From positions 2,170,001 to 2,234,000 of the forward strand of contig NC_063020.1 in the NCBI RefSeq assembly GCF_020509005.1: a DNA stretch of 64,000 bases. Direction: 5' to 3'. This stretch comes from Fulvia fulva. Lineage: Eukaryota > Ascomycota > Dothideomycetes > Mycosphaerellales > Mycosphaerellaceae. Positions 43,514-54,490 of the stretch are shown here, piece after piece (position 1 is the stretch's first letter; the number at the start of each line of letters is the position of its first letter). Made by a program: the position numbers and the translations under genes. The notes below the pieces were generated by a model. It searched no databases. It was not told the origin of the DNA and was given only the letters and a program-made list of their open reading frames with translations.

Positions 43514-44106
43514 TCTACCACCACCACTTCATTTTCCCCGTCTCACACTGATGCAGCTCACCTATGTCATGCCACGCCCATCACACACATACACACAGAT
43601 CAACAACAACCCCAACAAGCCATAGACGTCACCACCACGCTCACAACACCACTACCACAAAAAAGCACAATACGTTCTACGATCACTCCATATCTTGCGA
43701 TCGACCCAACACGCAGCCCCACGTCCTCCCACTGGCAGCCTCAACAGTTCCCCAGAAAGATACGTACCGACTTCAAGACATCTGGGGAAAGACGTTGAAA
43801 ACCATGTCAAACTGTTTGGTCCAACCGGAACACAACACTTCATCTTTCGATGCACATTGGATGTCTTGTATGACATCTGGCACACCGCAATCACGGTGAC
43901 GGCGTGCAGCTCCGAAAAGAAAAGTTCATTGCTTTCTTTCTTTCGATAGCAGAGGTGGCTTTCTTTCTACTTGACCCAGTGTGTTGCTACTTCGTGTGGA
44001 ATTGGGCAACACGAGACACTACCTCTCTTCCAGAAATCGCTCCTCGTCATCCATCCTCATCACCTCCCACAACACTTAAACTCCTCTACTTCATATTCTG
44101 CGTGTT

Positions 44107-44272
44107 CCCCTCCGGCTTAGGATCCACCGGCACTCCCGAGATTCCCTTCTCACCAGGGGTATTCTGACCGCCTCGAACGCCAACATTTGTTGAGCCGGAG
44201 TCTGATGCTACTGGTGCCTCTCCTGGGGCCTTGCCTTCAGTGTGGCCCTCTGCGTTCTCTGCGCCTAGACCC
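44107..44272 (-). CDS. Possible orphan 3' exon of a small conserved protein
   Basis: The minus strand from about 44272 to the TAG near 44090-44110 reads as a low-complexity but protein-like C-terminus: GLGAENAEGHTEGKAPGEAP, then NVGVRGGQNTPGEKGISGV and a Lys/Asn end. An acceptor (CAG after a CTAAC branch) lies just upstream. I could not find an in-phase first exon with an ATG between this and the RAD3 stop, so the gene may be broken or have an unusual start. Confidence 0.3.
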
Positions 44273-44435
44273 TCTGCTTGATGTTAGGATGAAGTGGATA
44301 GTTGAGAATGATGAGTGGATTGTGGCGTACTTGCTGCTGCATCTTTCTTTTTCTTGAAGACGCATTCTCGCTTTTTCGTCTATCTTAGCAGCTGTAATCG
44401 TATCACGTACTTTCTCCCCACTAACTTAGCAAGAG

Positions 44436-46832
44436 CTATCTATCAAGCTCTAGCATTGCTGCGTCCATGGCCGGATCGTTGTACATCGCCTCTTCCTCAG
44501 CTTGTGCCTCAGCCATGATCTGATCGCCGTGGAGGTGATGGTCGCCGTTAAGCTCACCATTCCTCTCTTGACGCTCCACTTCAGCCTCTGCTTTCTGCTT
44601 GTGGGCCATCAAGTCTTCATAGCTCCAAGTACTGATGCCATCTTGCACATGTGCTGGAAAAGGCTTGCTCATCTGCTTCAAGAACTTCTTGGCAGCGGCC
44701 TCGGCTTGGTCAACAGACATGTTGGAGTCGGCATCCATGAGCGCGCTGCCTATCCACTTGGGCAGCTGCTCTTTCCTCTTCTTGAACCGGTCATCTGCCA
44801 TCACCATGATCCCGTAGTCATCTTTGCCACGCAAGACACGTCCCAGACACTGAGCACAATGTCGCATAGCATCGAAGGCCAAGAATGTCGAATCTTTGAT
44901 GCGATAAGTCTCCTGCAAGAACTCGAGGCGAGCTTTAAGAATTCTTGACTCTGTGTACTGGTAGGGAATGCCGATGCAAAGCACAGTTCTGCCGTAGTGA
45001 TGGTCGAAATCGATGCCTTCAGAGACCTTGCCTCTGGCGACACACAGCAGGACGGCGCCTCTGCCATTGCTGCACGCTGTTCGGTATGTTTCCAGCGCAA
45101 GTGAAGTCTCTTGACTATCAGGTGTTTCCACCAGAATAAGCTTGCTCTTCCACACATCGTCGAGAATTCCCATGTTCTGCCACATCGAGATGACACTCTC
45201 CATGTAGAGGTAGGACGGGAAGAAAACCACAATACCATCGGGAGTGAGCTTGGAAAACTTGATGAGGAGCTGTCCATAGTTCTTCACGACATTGGGGTCG
45301 TTGCGTCTCTGAAAGTTGGATGAGATAGGAGCCTGATCTGCACCTCGAGTCACAATCATAGGCAAGAACGACCTTCTCGCCAATGTCATGGCATATGACT
45401 CCTGCACGACTGCCTCGAAGCCAAGCATCTTTGGGTACATCTCGAGAGGCGAAATTGTTCCAGAAGTGATGATGACAGAGCTGAATCGATCAAAAACAGG
45501 TTTGATGGCAATTGCGGCATCAAGACATGTGAAGTGCAGAATTGGGTTCGCCACCGTTGCTGAATCTGATTCGTAAGGCTCCAGTATGAGTAGGAACCCA
45601 GTATCATATGTTGCCACAAGTGTCGCGAAAGTCGCCACCTGTTGCAAAGGCTGGTAGTCCTCAATGTTCGTCAGCTCTAGCGTTCGTACGAGCGATGTGA
45701 GTCGTTCTGCGCAGAACCGCAAGGGCTTCTTCTCGATGAATGTGAGCTCTTTCAAGTGCTGTAAGAACGAAGGTGGAGTCTCCGAGATGACATGGAGGAC
45801 TTTCATTCGAGTCTTGAGATACTCGATGAAGCGCTTCAAGAATGCAGTGAAGTGTTCTGCTCGCCTGATGTTGCCAGGCACGGCTTCTTTCAGCAGATCG
45901 TCCGGTAGTGCCGGATTGGACATGAAGGCTCCTTCGTCTCGTGCCTCGTCTGCCTCGCGAAGACCTTCAACAAGCTTTGCGTATTCGTTCTGAAGCTTTT
46001 CAGCATCGGTATCTTTCATTTCCGTAATCTTCTGCTCCAAATTGCTGGCTCCTCTCGCAGCTTTGCGAAGAGAGTCTTCAGTCAAGTCTATGCTGAGAGA
46101 CTCGATGCATACATTGTCGATGTTGTGAGCTTCGTCGAACACCACGATGCAGTCTTTGGAGAGTTCCTTCGATACTCTTTCGGCAATCTTTGGGTCCAGG
46201 AGATAGTGGTACGAGTAAATGATTACATTACAGAACGGCATCATCCGTCGTGCTGTGAAGTATGGGCACTGTTTGTGCTGTTCGCCGTATTGCAGCATAC
46301 CGTCAAGCGTCCAAACACCCGGTGGAATGAGATTGTGAGGTTCGAGTAAGTCGAGGTTATCGTGGTAAATGCACAGATCGACATCTTCGCCACGCTCTTT
46401 CTTCTCTTTGACGAAGCCAGCTGTGAGACTTCGACAACGTGCATCGACCACAGATCCACTCTTCTCGCGTCGAACCGAAGGATGAAGGCACAGGTTCTTT
46501 CGACTAGTCAAACCAAGACCGCGAAAGTCTTCCGCTTCTCCAAGTTGATCAGCGCGATACTTCATAAGAGCTTTCAACTCCGCAAGCGCCTTCTCGATTT
46601 CGGACATTGTTCGAGAGCAGTAGATCAGCTTGCGCGCTTCTGGGTAGAATTGCTGGTATGCAACAATCAGCGACAAAAGTGATACTGTTTTGCCAGTCCC
46701 TGAGGGCATCTCGAGCACGCAGTGGCCGCCAGCATCCAGCGTGCGTTTGAGGTCGCACATATATGCATATTGCTCTGGATATATCCTCGGGTACGGGAAC
46801 AGGACTGGCAGGTCCTCGATGTAGAACTTCAT
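44436..46832 (-). CDS. RAD3: DNA repair/TFIIH helicase RAD3 (XPD/ERCC2)
   Basis: An ATP-dependent 5'-to-3' DNA helicase, a core-TFIIH subunit for nucleotide excision repair and transcription initiation; nuclear. A single exon of 798 residues, close to other fungal and human orthologues. The N-terminus MKFYIEDLPVLFPYPRIYPE is strongly conserved. Walker A MPSGTGKT is at about 42-49. Four Fe-S cluster cysteines sit near 115 (NLCLHP), 133 (ARCRS), 155 (DLCIYH) and 189 (KQCPYF). The DEAH box (IVVFDEAHN) is near 234. Motifs V and VI appear as GKVSEGIDFDHHYGR and AQCLGRVLRGKDDYG. The Glu/Ala/Gln-rich tail is typical. All catalytic elements are intact. It shares a 448-bp divergent promoter with LTN1. 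Confidence 0.97.
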   Translation of the reverse strand: MKFYIEDLPVLFPYPRIYPEQYAYMCDLKRTLDAGGHCVLEMPSGTGKTVSLLSLIVAYQQFYPEARKLIYCSRTMSEIEKALAELKALMKYRADQLGEAEDFRGLGLTSRKNLCLHPSVRREKSGSVVDARCRSLTAGFVKEKKERGEDVDLCIYHDNLDLLEPHNLIPPGVWTLDGMLQYGEQHKQCPYFTARRMMPFCNVIIYSYHYLLDPKIAERVSKELSKDCIVVFDEAHNIDNVCIESLSIDLTEDSLRKAARGASNLEQKITEMKDTDAEKLQNEYAKLVEGLREADEARDEGAFMSNPALPDDLLKEAVPGNIRRAEHFTAFLKRFIEYLKTRMKVLHVISETPPSFLQHLKELTFIEKKPLRFCAERLTSLVRTLELTNIEDYQPLQQVATFATLVATYDTGFLLILEPYESDSATVANPILHFTCLDAAIAIKPVFDRFSSVIITSGTISPLEMYPKMLGFEAVVQESYAMTLARRSFLPMIVTRGADQAPISSNFQRRNDPNVVKNYGQLLIKFSKLTPDGIVVFFPSYLYMESVISMWQNMGILDDVWKSKLILVETPDSQETSLALETYRTACSNGRGAVLLCVARGKVSEGIDFDHHYGRTVLCIGIPYQYTESRILKARLEFLQETYRIKDSTFLAFDAMRHCAQCLGRVLRGKDDYGIMVMADDRFKKRKEQLPKWIGSALMDADSNMSVDQAEAAAKKFLKQMSKPFPAHVQDGISTWSYEDLMAHKQKAEAEVERQERNGELNGDHHLHGDQIMAEAQAEEEAMYNDPAMDAAMLELDR

Positions 46833-47280
46833 CTTGAATGAGATGTCGGCCTGATGACCGCCTCACTGCCTCTCACGCTGCAATCCGCATGTTACGCGTT
46901 GCTTGGACATGAGTTCGTGTACCCAAGGTCTCTATAAGAGATTTTGCGAGGTTGATGTCGTTTGTGTGAAGGAATCGATGGTGATGTTGTTTTGCGAGAT
47001 GTGAAGATGAAGGAGGCGAATGAGAGTTCCAGAAGTAAGCTTCTGCTCGCGCTTGGTCCACGCTGGCACGTGATCGTCATTTTAGCGCGTTTGCGAAGTA
47101 GGTATGACGGCACTTCCTTGTCGAATGCCACGAAAACCTCCATACCACACACAACCTTCGAAGTTCTCTTTCTTCTTCTTCGTCACCCAGGACGCCACTG
47201 AGCAACAGTCTCAGCATCAGGTCTGACCTTCGAGCGTCTTCGACTCCTAAGCCTTCACTTCTTCGCGCCCTGTTCTCGAG
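46833..47280. promoter_or_regulatory. Shared divergent promoter of RAD3 and LTN1
   Basis: The 448 bp between the two start codons must carry both promoters. CT-rich tracts (near 47160-47195) precede the LTN1 ATG. No classical TATA box stands out; I cannot name specific factor sites. Confidence 0.6.
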
Positions 47281-50200
47281 ATGAGCAAGCGGCAATTCAA
47301 ATCCCAGGCGAGCAGTGGCCGTGTAGGAGGCGGTTCTGGTGGCTTTGGCAGTAGTGCGGCCGGCTTTGCTTCTTCGGGCTCATCAGTCCTGTCCTACGTC
47401 CAGGAGCCGCCGGACTACTCGGCCATCAGCGACTCCAATGTCGTTGTGGCGTTCAAGAATCTTTCAAAGAAAGACAATACCACCAAAGCCAAAGCACTCG
47501 AGGATTTGCAGAGCTTCCTCATCACAAGCGATCGAGAAGTAGAAGACGCGATCGTCGAAGCATGGGTGCGTCTTCTTCCATTTGGACCATACTTGTAGGT
47601 AGTAACAATCTTTCTTCAGGTCAGACTCTTTCCTCGCTTATCCATCGATAATGCTCGCCGCGTGCGTCAATTAGCACATCAGCTCAACGGGCAGCTTTGC
47701 GCGAAATGTGGTAAGCGGATAGCGAAACACTTGCCACGACTGGCTGGACCATGGCTGGCAGGCACTTTCGATGCGGATCGGATGTCTGCGAAAGCCGCTC
47801 AAGACGCCCTCTCTGCAGTGTTTTCCACGCCAGAAAAGGTGCAAGGCCTACGTAAAACTTTTCATGAACCCATCATTGAGTACTGCAGGGACGCTCTCCT
47901 TAACGAGACTGTGCACACCCTTAGTGATGAGCGTTCTGTCAGTTCCGATGATGCAGCAACCACTTTCGCTCGTGTAGCAGCTGGCAGTATTGCTGTTGTC
48001 GCAAGCTTGTTGGAACCCCTTTCACAGGAGGATATGTCCAAGCAAAGTCACATTTATGGGCAGATCCTGGACGATGGCAAGCTCTGGGACTGTTCTACTC
48101 ACGCAGACGCTAGCGTTAGGAGGGCAGCGCATAGATTGATTCATCTTTGCGCCAAGACACACCCGACCCTGATTGAGGGTAATCTGAAGACCGCCAGCAA
48201 AGCATATGTCTATAAGGGACTACCATCCGACCAGACGACATCCGCAATCGACTTTGCGCAAACGCTATTCGGCTTGACTGTCGCATTTCCAAGCATATGG
48301 ACGGAAGCATACACTGGCAAGAAGCCGGCAGTGTCGCGCTTACAGCAGTTCTTGAAGCATGGCTCATATTCCGGCAGCGCTAGCTTCTGGGAAATCACCA
48401 CGGACCTCCTCCGCAAGCTCCCACCGGAGGTGTTCCCGAGAAGCTACGATGAGATCTCAGGTTTATTGCTCGCCGCGCGAGATGGCGTAAGCAGAAAAGA
48501 GGAACGTTTTACTGCATCCGCTGCATGGCCGACTTACTTCATCTTGGTCGACCTGGTGACACGACCATTGTCAGATGAAGATGCCGAAAATCTGCTTGAA
48601 GCATTTGCTATGCCACCTGTCAACCAATACTTGCATCCATCCGAGGAGAGCGCGAAATGGAGCATAACGGGCGCAAGATCGGCAGCACTTGTCGCACGAG
48701 TGGCCATGATTCACCGCCTACCATTGCTCTTGGAACGGAAGTGGCCGCATCTTGCTGAGAAAGTAGCCGAAGCCGCGAAAATGTCGCAGCCGGAGCAATC
48801 GAAAGACTTCGATAAGTCCCAGAAACATGTTGCTTCCTGTGGAGAGCGATGGGCTGATCTCCAAAAAGAGTTTTACGCCAGGGAGGACACCTGGCCAAGT
48901 TCTGTCTTGATGACTTTCGCAACCGCAAACACGAAGGTCCTGACACAGTGCATTGCTCTGCTGAAGACGCGCAATGGCAAACCATACGGAGCAGCAGCGG
49001 TCATTGAGCAGCAACTGAGGGCCTGCGGTCCCCAGCTACTGCAGGACACAGGCTTCCGCCAGACGCTCTCGGACTTCGTAACCATGGAAGTCCCGAAGCT
49101 CATGTACAGTCCCTCGCAGAGACATCTCGTGCGATATCTCTATGCGTTAGCGGTGGATCCCCACTTCCAGGATGCCTTTCGCGAAACCCTGGCAAGCGTA
49201 CTAGATGCAGATGAGCCAGAGCAGCAGAAGTCAAGCGCTTTGCACGCACTGTTTCCAATGAACATGCCTTTGGAAGCCATAGATATCGCTCGCGCGGATG
49301 AGCGGCTGCAAAGTGTCCTGGCCGAGCAATTGACAGATTCAAGCCAGGCTTCACTGCTAGCTGACACATTCAAGCTTGGCATTGCATCCGGACAGACTAC
49401 GGACACTGTGCTGACAAAGCTGCTGGACGGATTGTCTCTTGATGGCCCGGGCGTGTACTCGAGTCTCACCGCGTTCAACCAGCTGGCTACTAGTAACCAG
49501 ACAGTCATTCGAGAATTTGTCGCCAAGGACACTGGTACGAAATTACTGCCAACTGTGCTACACCTCGAGCAGTCGCAGGATGACACCATCGCCGAGGCGG
49601 CTACATCACTGTCAGGTCGTCTCTCTACAGCCATGGGCGATGCCGCGGCAGAGGCCAAATTTGGTACCATCATGCACAGCTTGGAGAGGACCTCGAGCGC
49701 ATCACTGCCGATCGAGGCGGTTCTCGATCTGACCGACAAGACTATTGGAGATGACGCTGACCCTGCGATATTTAAAACACTCTTACCAAGCATCAAACTT
49801 TGGCAAGCCTCGATAGTGGCAATGATGAAACCACCAAAGGCATCAATCAGCCTTCTCAGTTCGCTGGGCGGCGCTGTCCATCTTGTGCGCTCAGAAGCCT
49901 CCAGTACCAGCACTCGTGCACAGTATGATGCGGAGGGTTTGTCGCAAGCGTTACGCCTTGCGATCTATCTGGCGAAATTGCTGAGTAGGCCGGGAGCACT
50001 ACAAAGCCTCAGCGATACCGCTGTCCATTTCTTGGTACTGCTCAATATCTGCGTACTGCTAGCGGAAGACAGTACAAGTATTCTCGACGCCAATGGTCTG
50101 TGGCTTGCTTCGGAAAGCCGAGCACTTGAGCACGAGGTCATGGATTTCGTTGCAGACGCTAATGCTGCTCTAAAGCTCTACTGGGATGATGCAACATCGA

Positions 50201-52228
50201 ATCTGCGACAGCACGAAGACGCATCGTTCTTTGGTGCGGTCCAGTCACTCGTTGAGCAGCACGAGGCAGAATCGCCGATGTCATACTATGCAGCATTGGT
50301 GTCTGCAAAAGCCTACGAGAACATCTTCGAGCTACATGGATATTCGACAGATCGTACAAAATCGTGCGAAGACAAACTCAAAGCTCAGAAGGGTAGCAAG
50401 GACCGCATCTCGCTGGTTTCCCTCCTCGTTGGCTCTGCACAGCCGCTATCAGGGAGTCAGCCTCTCAGCCGGCTATTCAATGAGCTTGTGTCGCATCTCA
50501 CCGACTTGAGATTGGAATCAGACAAGCAGCGTGGCCTGGAGCTACTCATCACTCTGAACGCTGTCTTGCACACGCAAGAGGATATCGCATCTTCAGTGCA
50601 GAAGACTCGTGTGATCTTCTTCGTGAAGCACATTATCGCGTGGTTGACTGCGGAGACATCGCCTATACTCGCTGCGGAAGTCTGCAAATCTCTGGCTGCA
50701 TTGCTCCCGACCATGTCAGACACATATGGCGAACACTGGTCTCAGATCATTCGTTTCTTGGAGATGTTCTGGTCTTCGCCGACTTCCGTGTCTGACGGCA
50801 CGATCGTGTCAGAGACCGGCGTCCTGCTTGTCCATGCATCGCTCAAGCTCTACGCGGCCCTTGAGCGGCTCGCAAAGGACGAAGAACCAAATGACGATCT
50901 TCTGGATGAAATGAAAGAGCACAAAGGCAATCTCCATAACGGCTTGATCGAATTGCTCAGATCGTCCAGCGGGGCATCTGACGAGAACCACCAGCCGCTC
51001 ATGGTCACGAACGAGGTACTTGCAAGGGAATTGTCTAGGGCACCTTTCAAGCCGGTAGCTGAGATGGAAGAGCTATTCGGTCTTCTGTACACCCCGTCGC
51101 ATGCTATTCAGGGTGCTGCATTCGACCTGCTACACAAGCAGATACCTGCTGCCCAGGAGCAGATTTCGTTCGATGCTGCGTTGGACAATAAGACAGCAAA
51201 GCTGCCAGATGAGCTACTCTCACTCATTATCGATGCTCCTACACTCGATACGTTAGCTGACGCATCCTTCGACCGGGCCATGCCATTGGCGTTGCAAGGG
51301 TACCTTTACAGCTGGCGCTTGCTGTTCGATCACTTTACCACCTCGAGCTACCGAGTGAAAGAGGACTATGTGGAGCAACTCAAGGAAGGCGGATACTTAC
51401 CCGGCTTGCTTAGCTTGGTGTTCGACTTTCTTGGCCACTCGAGAGGGAGGCCTATCGACGCATCGAAGTTTGATGTCCAAAAATACATTGGCGACAGCGA
51501 ACCAAGTCCCGAGAAGGACGTCCAGTGGCTGCTTAGCCATCTCTACTACCTCGCGCTCACGAATCTGCCCAGCATGGTGAAGTCTTACTTCCTTGAGATC
51601 AGGTCCCGACAAACCTCACAAGCTGTGGAGAGCTGGACGGCCAAGTACATCTCGCCCCTGCTTGTTACGGCCAGCCTGCAGTCGGTCGCAGATTGGGCAG
51701 AGAAGAGCGTGAAAGATGATCCAGACTACGAGAACATGAGCGTCAAGGTTGGTATGCGGAGCAAAGAAATCAACGTCAGCTATCTGGTCGATGAGCAGAC
51801 AATGGCTATCAAGGTGATCTTGCCGGATACCTATCCTTTGAACTCTGCCAAGGTAGACAGCGTTAATCGCGTGGCTGTCAAGGAAGAGAAATGGCGGAGC
51901 TGGCTCCTCAATTGTCAAGGCGTTATTACCTTCTCGGCAAGTCTCTGCACTTTCCCAGCATGGTTTCAAGTCTGTTTGCTAACAAGGATTGTAGAATGGC
52001 AGCATCACTGATGGCCTATCTGCTTGGCGGAAGAACGTCGTTGGCGCTCTCAAGGGTCAGACTGAGTGTGCCATCTGCTACTCGATCATAAGCAGCGAAA
52101 AGCAGCTTCCGACTAAGCGTTGCCCGACTTGCAAGAACTTGTTCCATGCAGGATGTCTGTTCAAGTGGTTCAAGACTAGCAATGCTAGCACGTGTCCGCT
52201 ATGCAGGAACCCGTTCAACTTCAACTGA
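47281..52228 (+). CDS. LTN1: E3 ubiquitin ligase listerin (LTN1)
   Basis: The ribosome-associated quality control ligase that ubiquitinates nascent chains on stalled 60S subunits. Three exons (47281-47565, 47620-51936, 51995-52228) give 1,611 residues, similar to other fungal listerins. The N-terminus MSKRQFKSQASSGR leads into the conserved segment SYVQEPPDYSAISDSNVVVA and DREVEDAIVEAW. A long HEAT-repeat-like helical body follows. The C-terminal RWD-like region contains NVSYLVDEQTMAIKVILPD. The last exon carries NGSITDGLSAWRKNV and the RING-CH-type finger ECAICYSI to CPLCRNPF (about 1558-1606). Intron 1 is 54 nt (GTGCGT). Intron 2 is 58 nt and starts GCAAGT, a GC-AG intron, with a perfect TGCTAAC branch; no GT donor keeps the frame. 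Confidence 0.95.
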
Positions 52229-52550
52229 TGTGACGAAGCTGGGATCAGGTAGTGGTGTCAGGGTGGCGTAGCGTTACATAGAACATACACACGCAGTCAC
52301 TCACCAGACATAGTCATTTCACAATGCACCACTGTTGGCAGGTCCTCATGAGCCGACCTGCTGTAGACTGGCTCGGCCCATGAGCCGAGTGGTCCCGGCA
52401 TCGGACGAGAGTTGCGCCCTCCGCCTGCCACCTCGAAAGACAGACAGACTTAAGACTATTCTTCAAAGTGTGTATAGTGTCATCAACCTTCTCGTACAAC
52501 ACCACTGGGCCGCTTTCTGCCTCCAAAGCATCCTGTCTCGAGACGACAAC

Positions 52551-53627
52551 ATGATCGACTGCCTGGTCCTTCGCGACTCTGCGGTCCAGGACATCTTGGC
52601 TGGCCTATCTCGGGACGAGATCATAACCTTCCAGGACGCGATAGGAGACTCACTGAAAGATTATTCCGTCAGCAACGAGCGTGAGTACCAACCGGACTCT
52701 GGTGTCGTCGTCCGTCCCAACGGCCAGAAGGTGTTGTGGAGGCCTTTTACTTCGTCCACAAGCGTCGGCACGAAGATCATAGTAAATCCCGCCCCTCGAA
52801 AGGAAGGCGAGCAGCTTCCGTTGCATGGCATCTTGACCATCTGCGATGAGCAGGGCCTGCCTACTGGTATCATCAATGCGGAAGAAGTGACTGCTTTTAG
52901 GACCTCGATGAGTGCCCTGCTGCCCTTCCGTTGGCGACGACGTGTGGGGTACATCGTGGTCTTTGGAGCCGGCAAGCAGGCACTGTGGCACAGCCGGCTT
53001 GCTCTGGCGATGAGAGGCTCAGAGGTCAAGAGCATCATCATTGTCAATCGGACCAAATCTAGAGCACAAACACTGGTAGACCAACTGGTGGAGGAGAATC
53101 AGCGAAGCTGGAAGACGCAGACAGAGATCGATTGTCTAGACCCGGAAGCCGCTGACTATCAGAGCCTGCTGCGAGAGCGCCTTATGCAGGCCGATGTGGT
53201 CTTCTGCACTGTGCCGTCCGTAAAGCCAGTCTTCGCTGGGGAAGACATCGGCAACAATAAGCGACCAGATCAACCACTTATCACGGCAATTGGCTCCTGG
53301 CAATCAGACATGATCGAGCTAGATCCGGCACTTCTGCGACGCGTAGTCGATAGCGGCGGGAAGGTGGTCGTGGACGATGTCAAGACCTGTATACATCACT
53401 CTGGAGAGATCGTCCGTGCCAAGCTGGAGAAGGAACAACTTGTCGAGATAGGTGAGCTTCTCGACACGAAAGGCAAGTCATCTAGCTCCGCGCGGGACCA
53501 CTGGTTCGAGGACGGTCTCTTCGTATACAAGAGCATTGGGGTCAGTCTTACCGATCTGATCTCCGGTAATGAGATCTTGAGGATTGCCAGGAAGAAGAAT
53601 GTTGGTATCTCCATACCGGATTTCTGA
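52551..53627 (+). CDS. Ornithine cyclodeaminase/mu-crystallin family protein
   Basis: An NAD(P)-binding protein of the family that includes ornithine cyclodeaminase, alanine and ketimine reductases; the substrate cannot be told from sequence alone. One exon, 358 residues from ATG at 52551 (MIDCLVLRDSAVQDILAGLS), chosen because it matches the family's usual N-terminus. The open frame continues upstream for 72 codons of non-family sequence. Substrate-side segments include TKIIVNPAP. The Rossmann motif VVFGAGKQALWHSRLAL starts near residue 136 (GxGxQA with Lys in place of the variable residue). VFCTVPSVKPVF and ITAIGSWQSDMIELDPALL follow, then the C-terminal KSIGVSLTDL. No biosynthetic partner genes are adjacent, so a siderophore or opine role is not supported. 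Confidence 0.88.
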   Translation: MIDCLVLRDSAVQDILAGLSRDEIITFQDAIGDSLKDYSVSNEREYQPDSGVVVRPNGQKVLWRPFTSSTSVGTKIIVNPAPRKEGEQLPLHGILTICDEQGLPTGIINAEEVTAFRTSMSALLPFRWRRRVGYIVVFGAGKQALWHSRLALAMRGSEVKSIIIVNRTKSRAQTLVDQLVEENQRSWKTQTEIDCLDPEAADYQSLLRERLMQADVVFCTVPSVKPVFAGEDIGNNKRPDQPLITAIGSWQSDMIELDPALLRRVVDSGGKVVVDDVKTCIHHSGEIVRAKLEKEQLVEIGELLDTKGKSSSSARDHWFEDGLFVYKSIGVSLTDLISGNEILRIARKKNVGISIPDF

Positions 53628-54490
53628 AGCAGCATCTGTCGGCGTGGCCCATGGTATTTCTGCAACAGGAAAATCAATAGGATGCACCGTGATGCTGCTT
53701 ACAGCTGACTGGTTATCTCTGGTTCCTTCCAGCTTCCGGGCAACGTTCGCGAGCAGACTCGGGTACGCTTCCCGATGTACACTGGTCTCCGTCGGGTGCT
53801 TCTACCGGCTGTTCCTCGCCTAGCCACCTCAGATGGACCACCCGGCCACGAACGTATTCTAGGGTCGATCATCTCCCTATCGTTCGCCGCTGACCCAAAC
53901 TTCCCCTCATGCTTGGGACGAAGTGTAGGAGACGAATTTCTGTGATGCTTTCAGCCATCCTCCCAGACAACAGTTATACCATAGCTTCTGGCTCAGCTTA
54001 TGTGCAGTGTACAGTATGAAAGTAACGGTGCTCACCCAGAGTCTGGATTGTGCTTCATTCCCTTCTCTATGATCTCGTCTCGACTCGCCGGAACGGTTCA
54101 CATGATGACCAAGAACCCGCCCTTCATAGACTCTAAGGACGACGAGAAAGCGGGCGTTGAATTGAGTGCGACCGAGACCCTACAGGAGGATGATACTACA
54201 GCCTACAGCAGCGACCAGCTACATCGTCGCCTCGTAATGCCATTTGTGCCCAGACATAAAGGTGACTTATCAGTGTCACACAAAGTGAACGATCGGCGGT
54301 ATGGTATGCGAATCACATTTCAGCTTGACTGCCAGGGAGCTACGAGATCAGTCGTGCTCTGGTTTGCACTAGCCTTATTTCAGACCGCGCCAAATTCTCA
54401 GAAAATGTCACAGCTCACTAGATTCTTCCAGTCTCCTCTCAGACTACAACAATCCAGTTGAGACCAACACTACCCATCCGAGTTCCTACC
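53628..54490. other. Intergenic, no supported gene
   Basis: About 860 bp. A plus-strand frame at 54000-54461 (153 codons) contains an acidic stretch (VELSATETLQEDDTTAYSSD) but has no known domain or clear end; it may be leader of the broken gene downstream or noise. Confidence 0.45.

Noticed and set aside
30256..52361. Shared 15-mer (TCATGAGCCGACCTG) at about 30257 and 52346
   Set aside because: One or two such matches are expected by chance in 64 kb and the flanks do not align.
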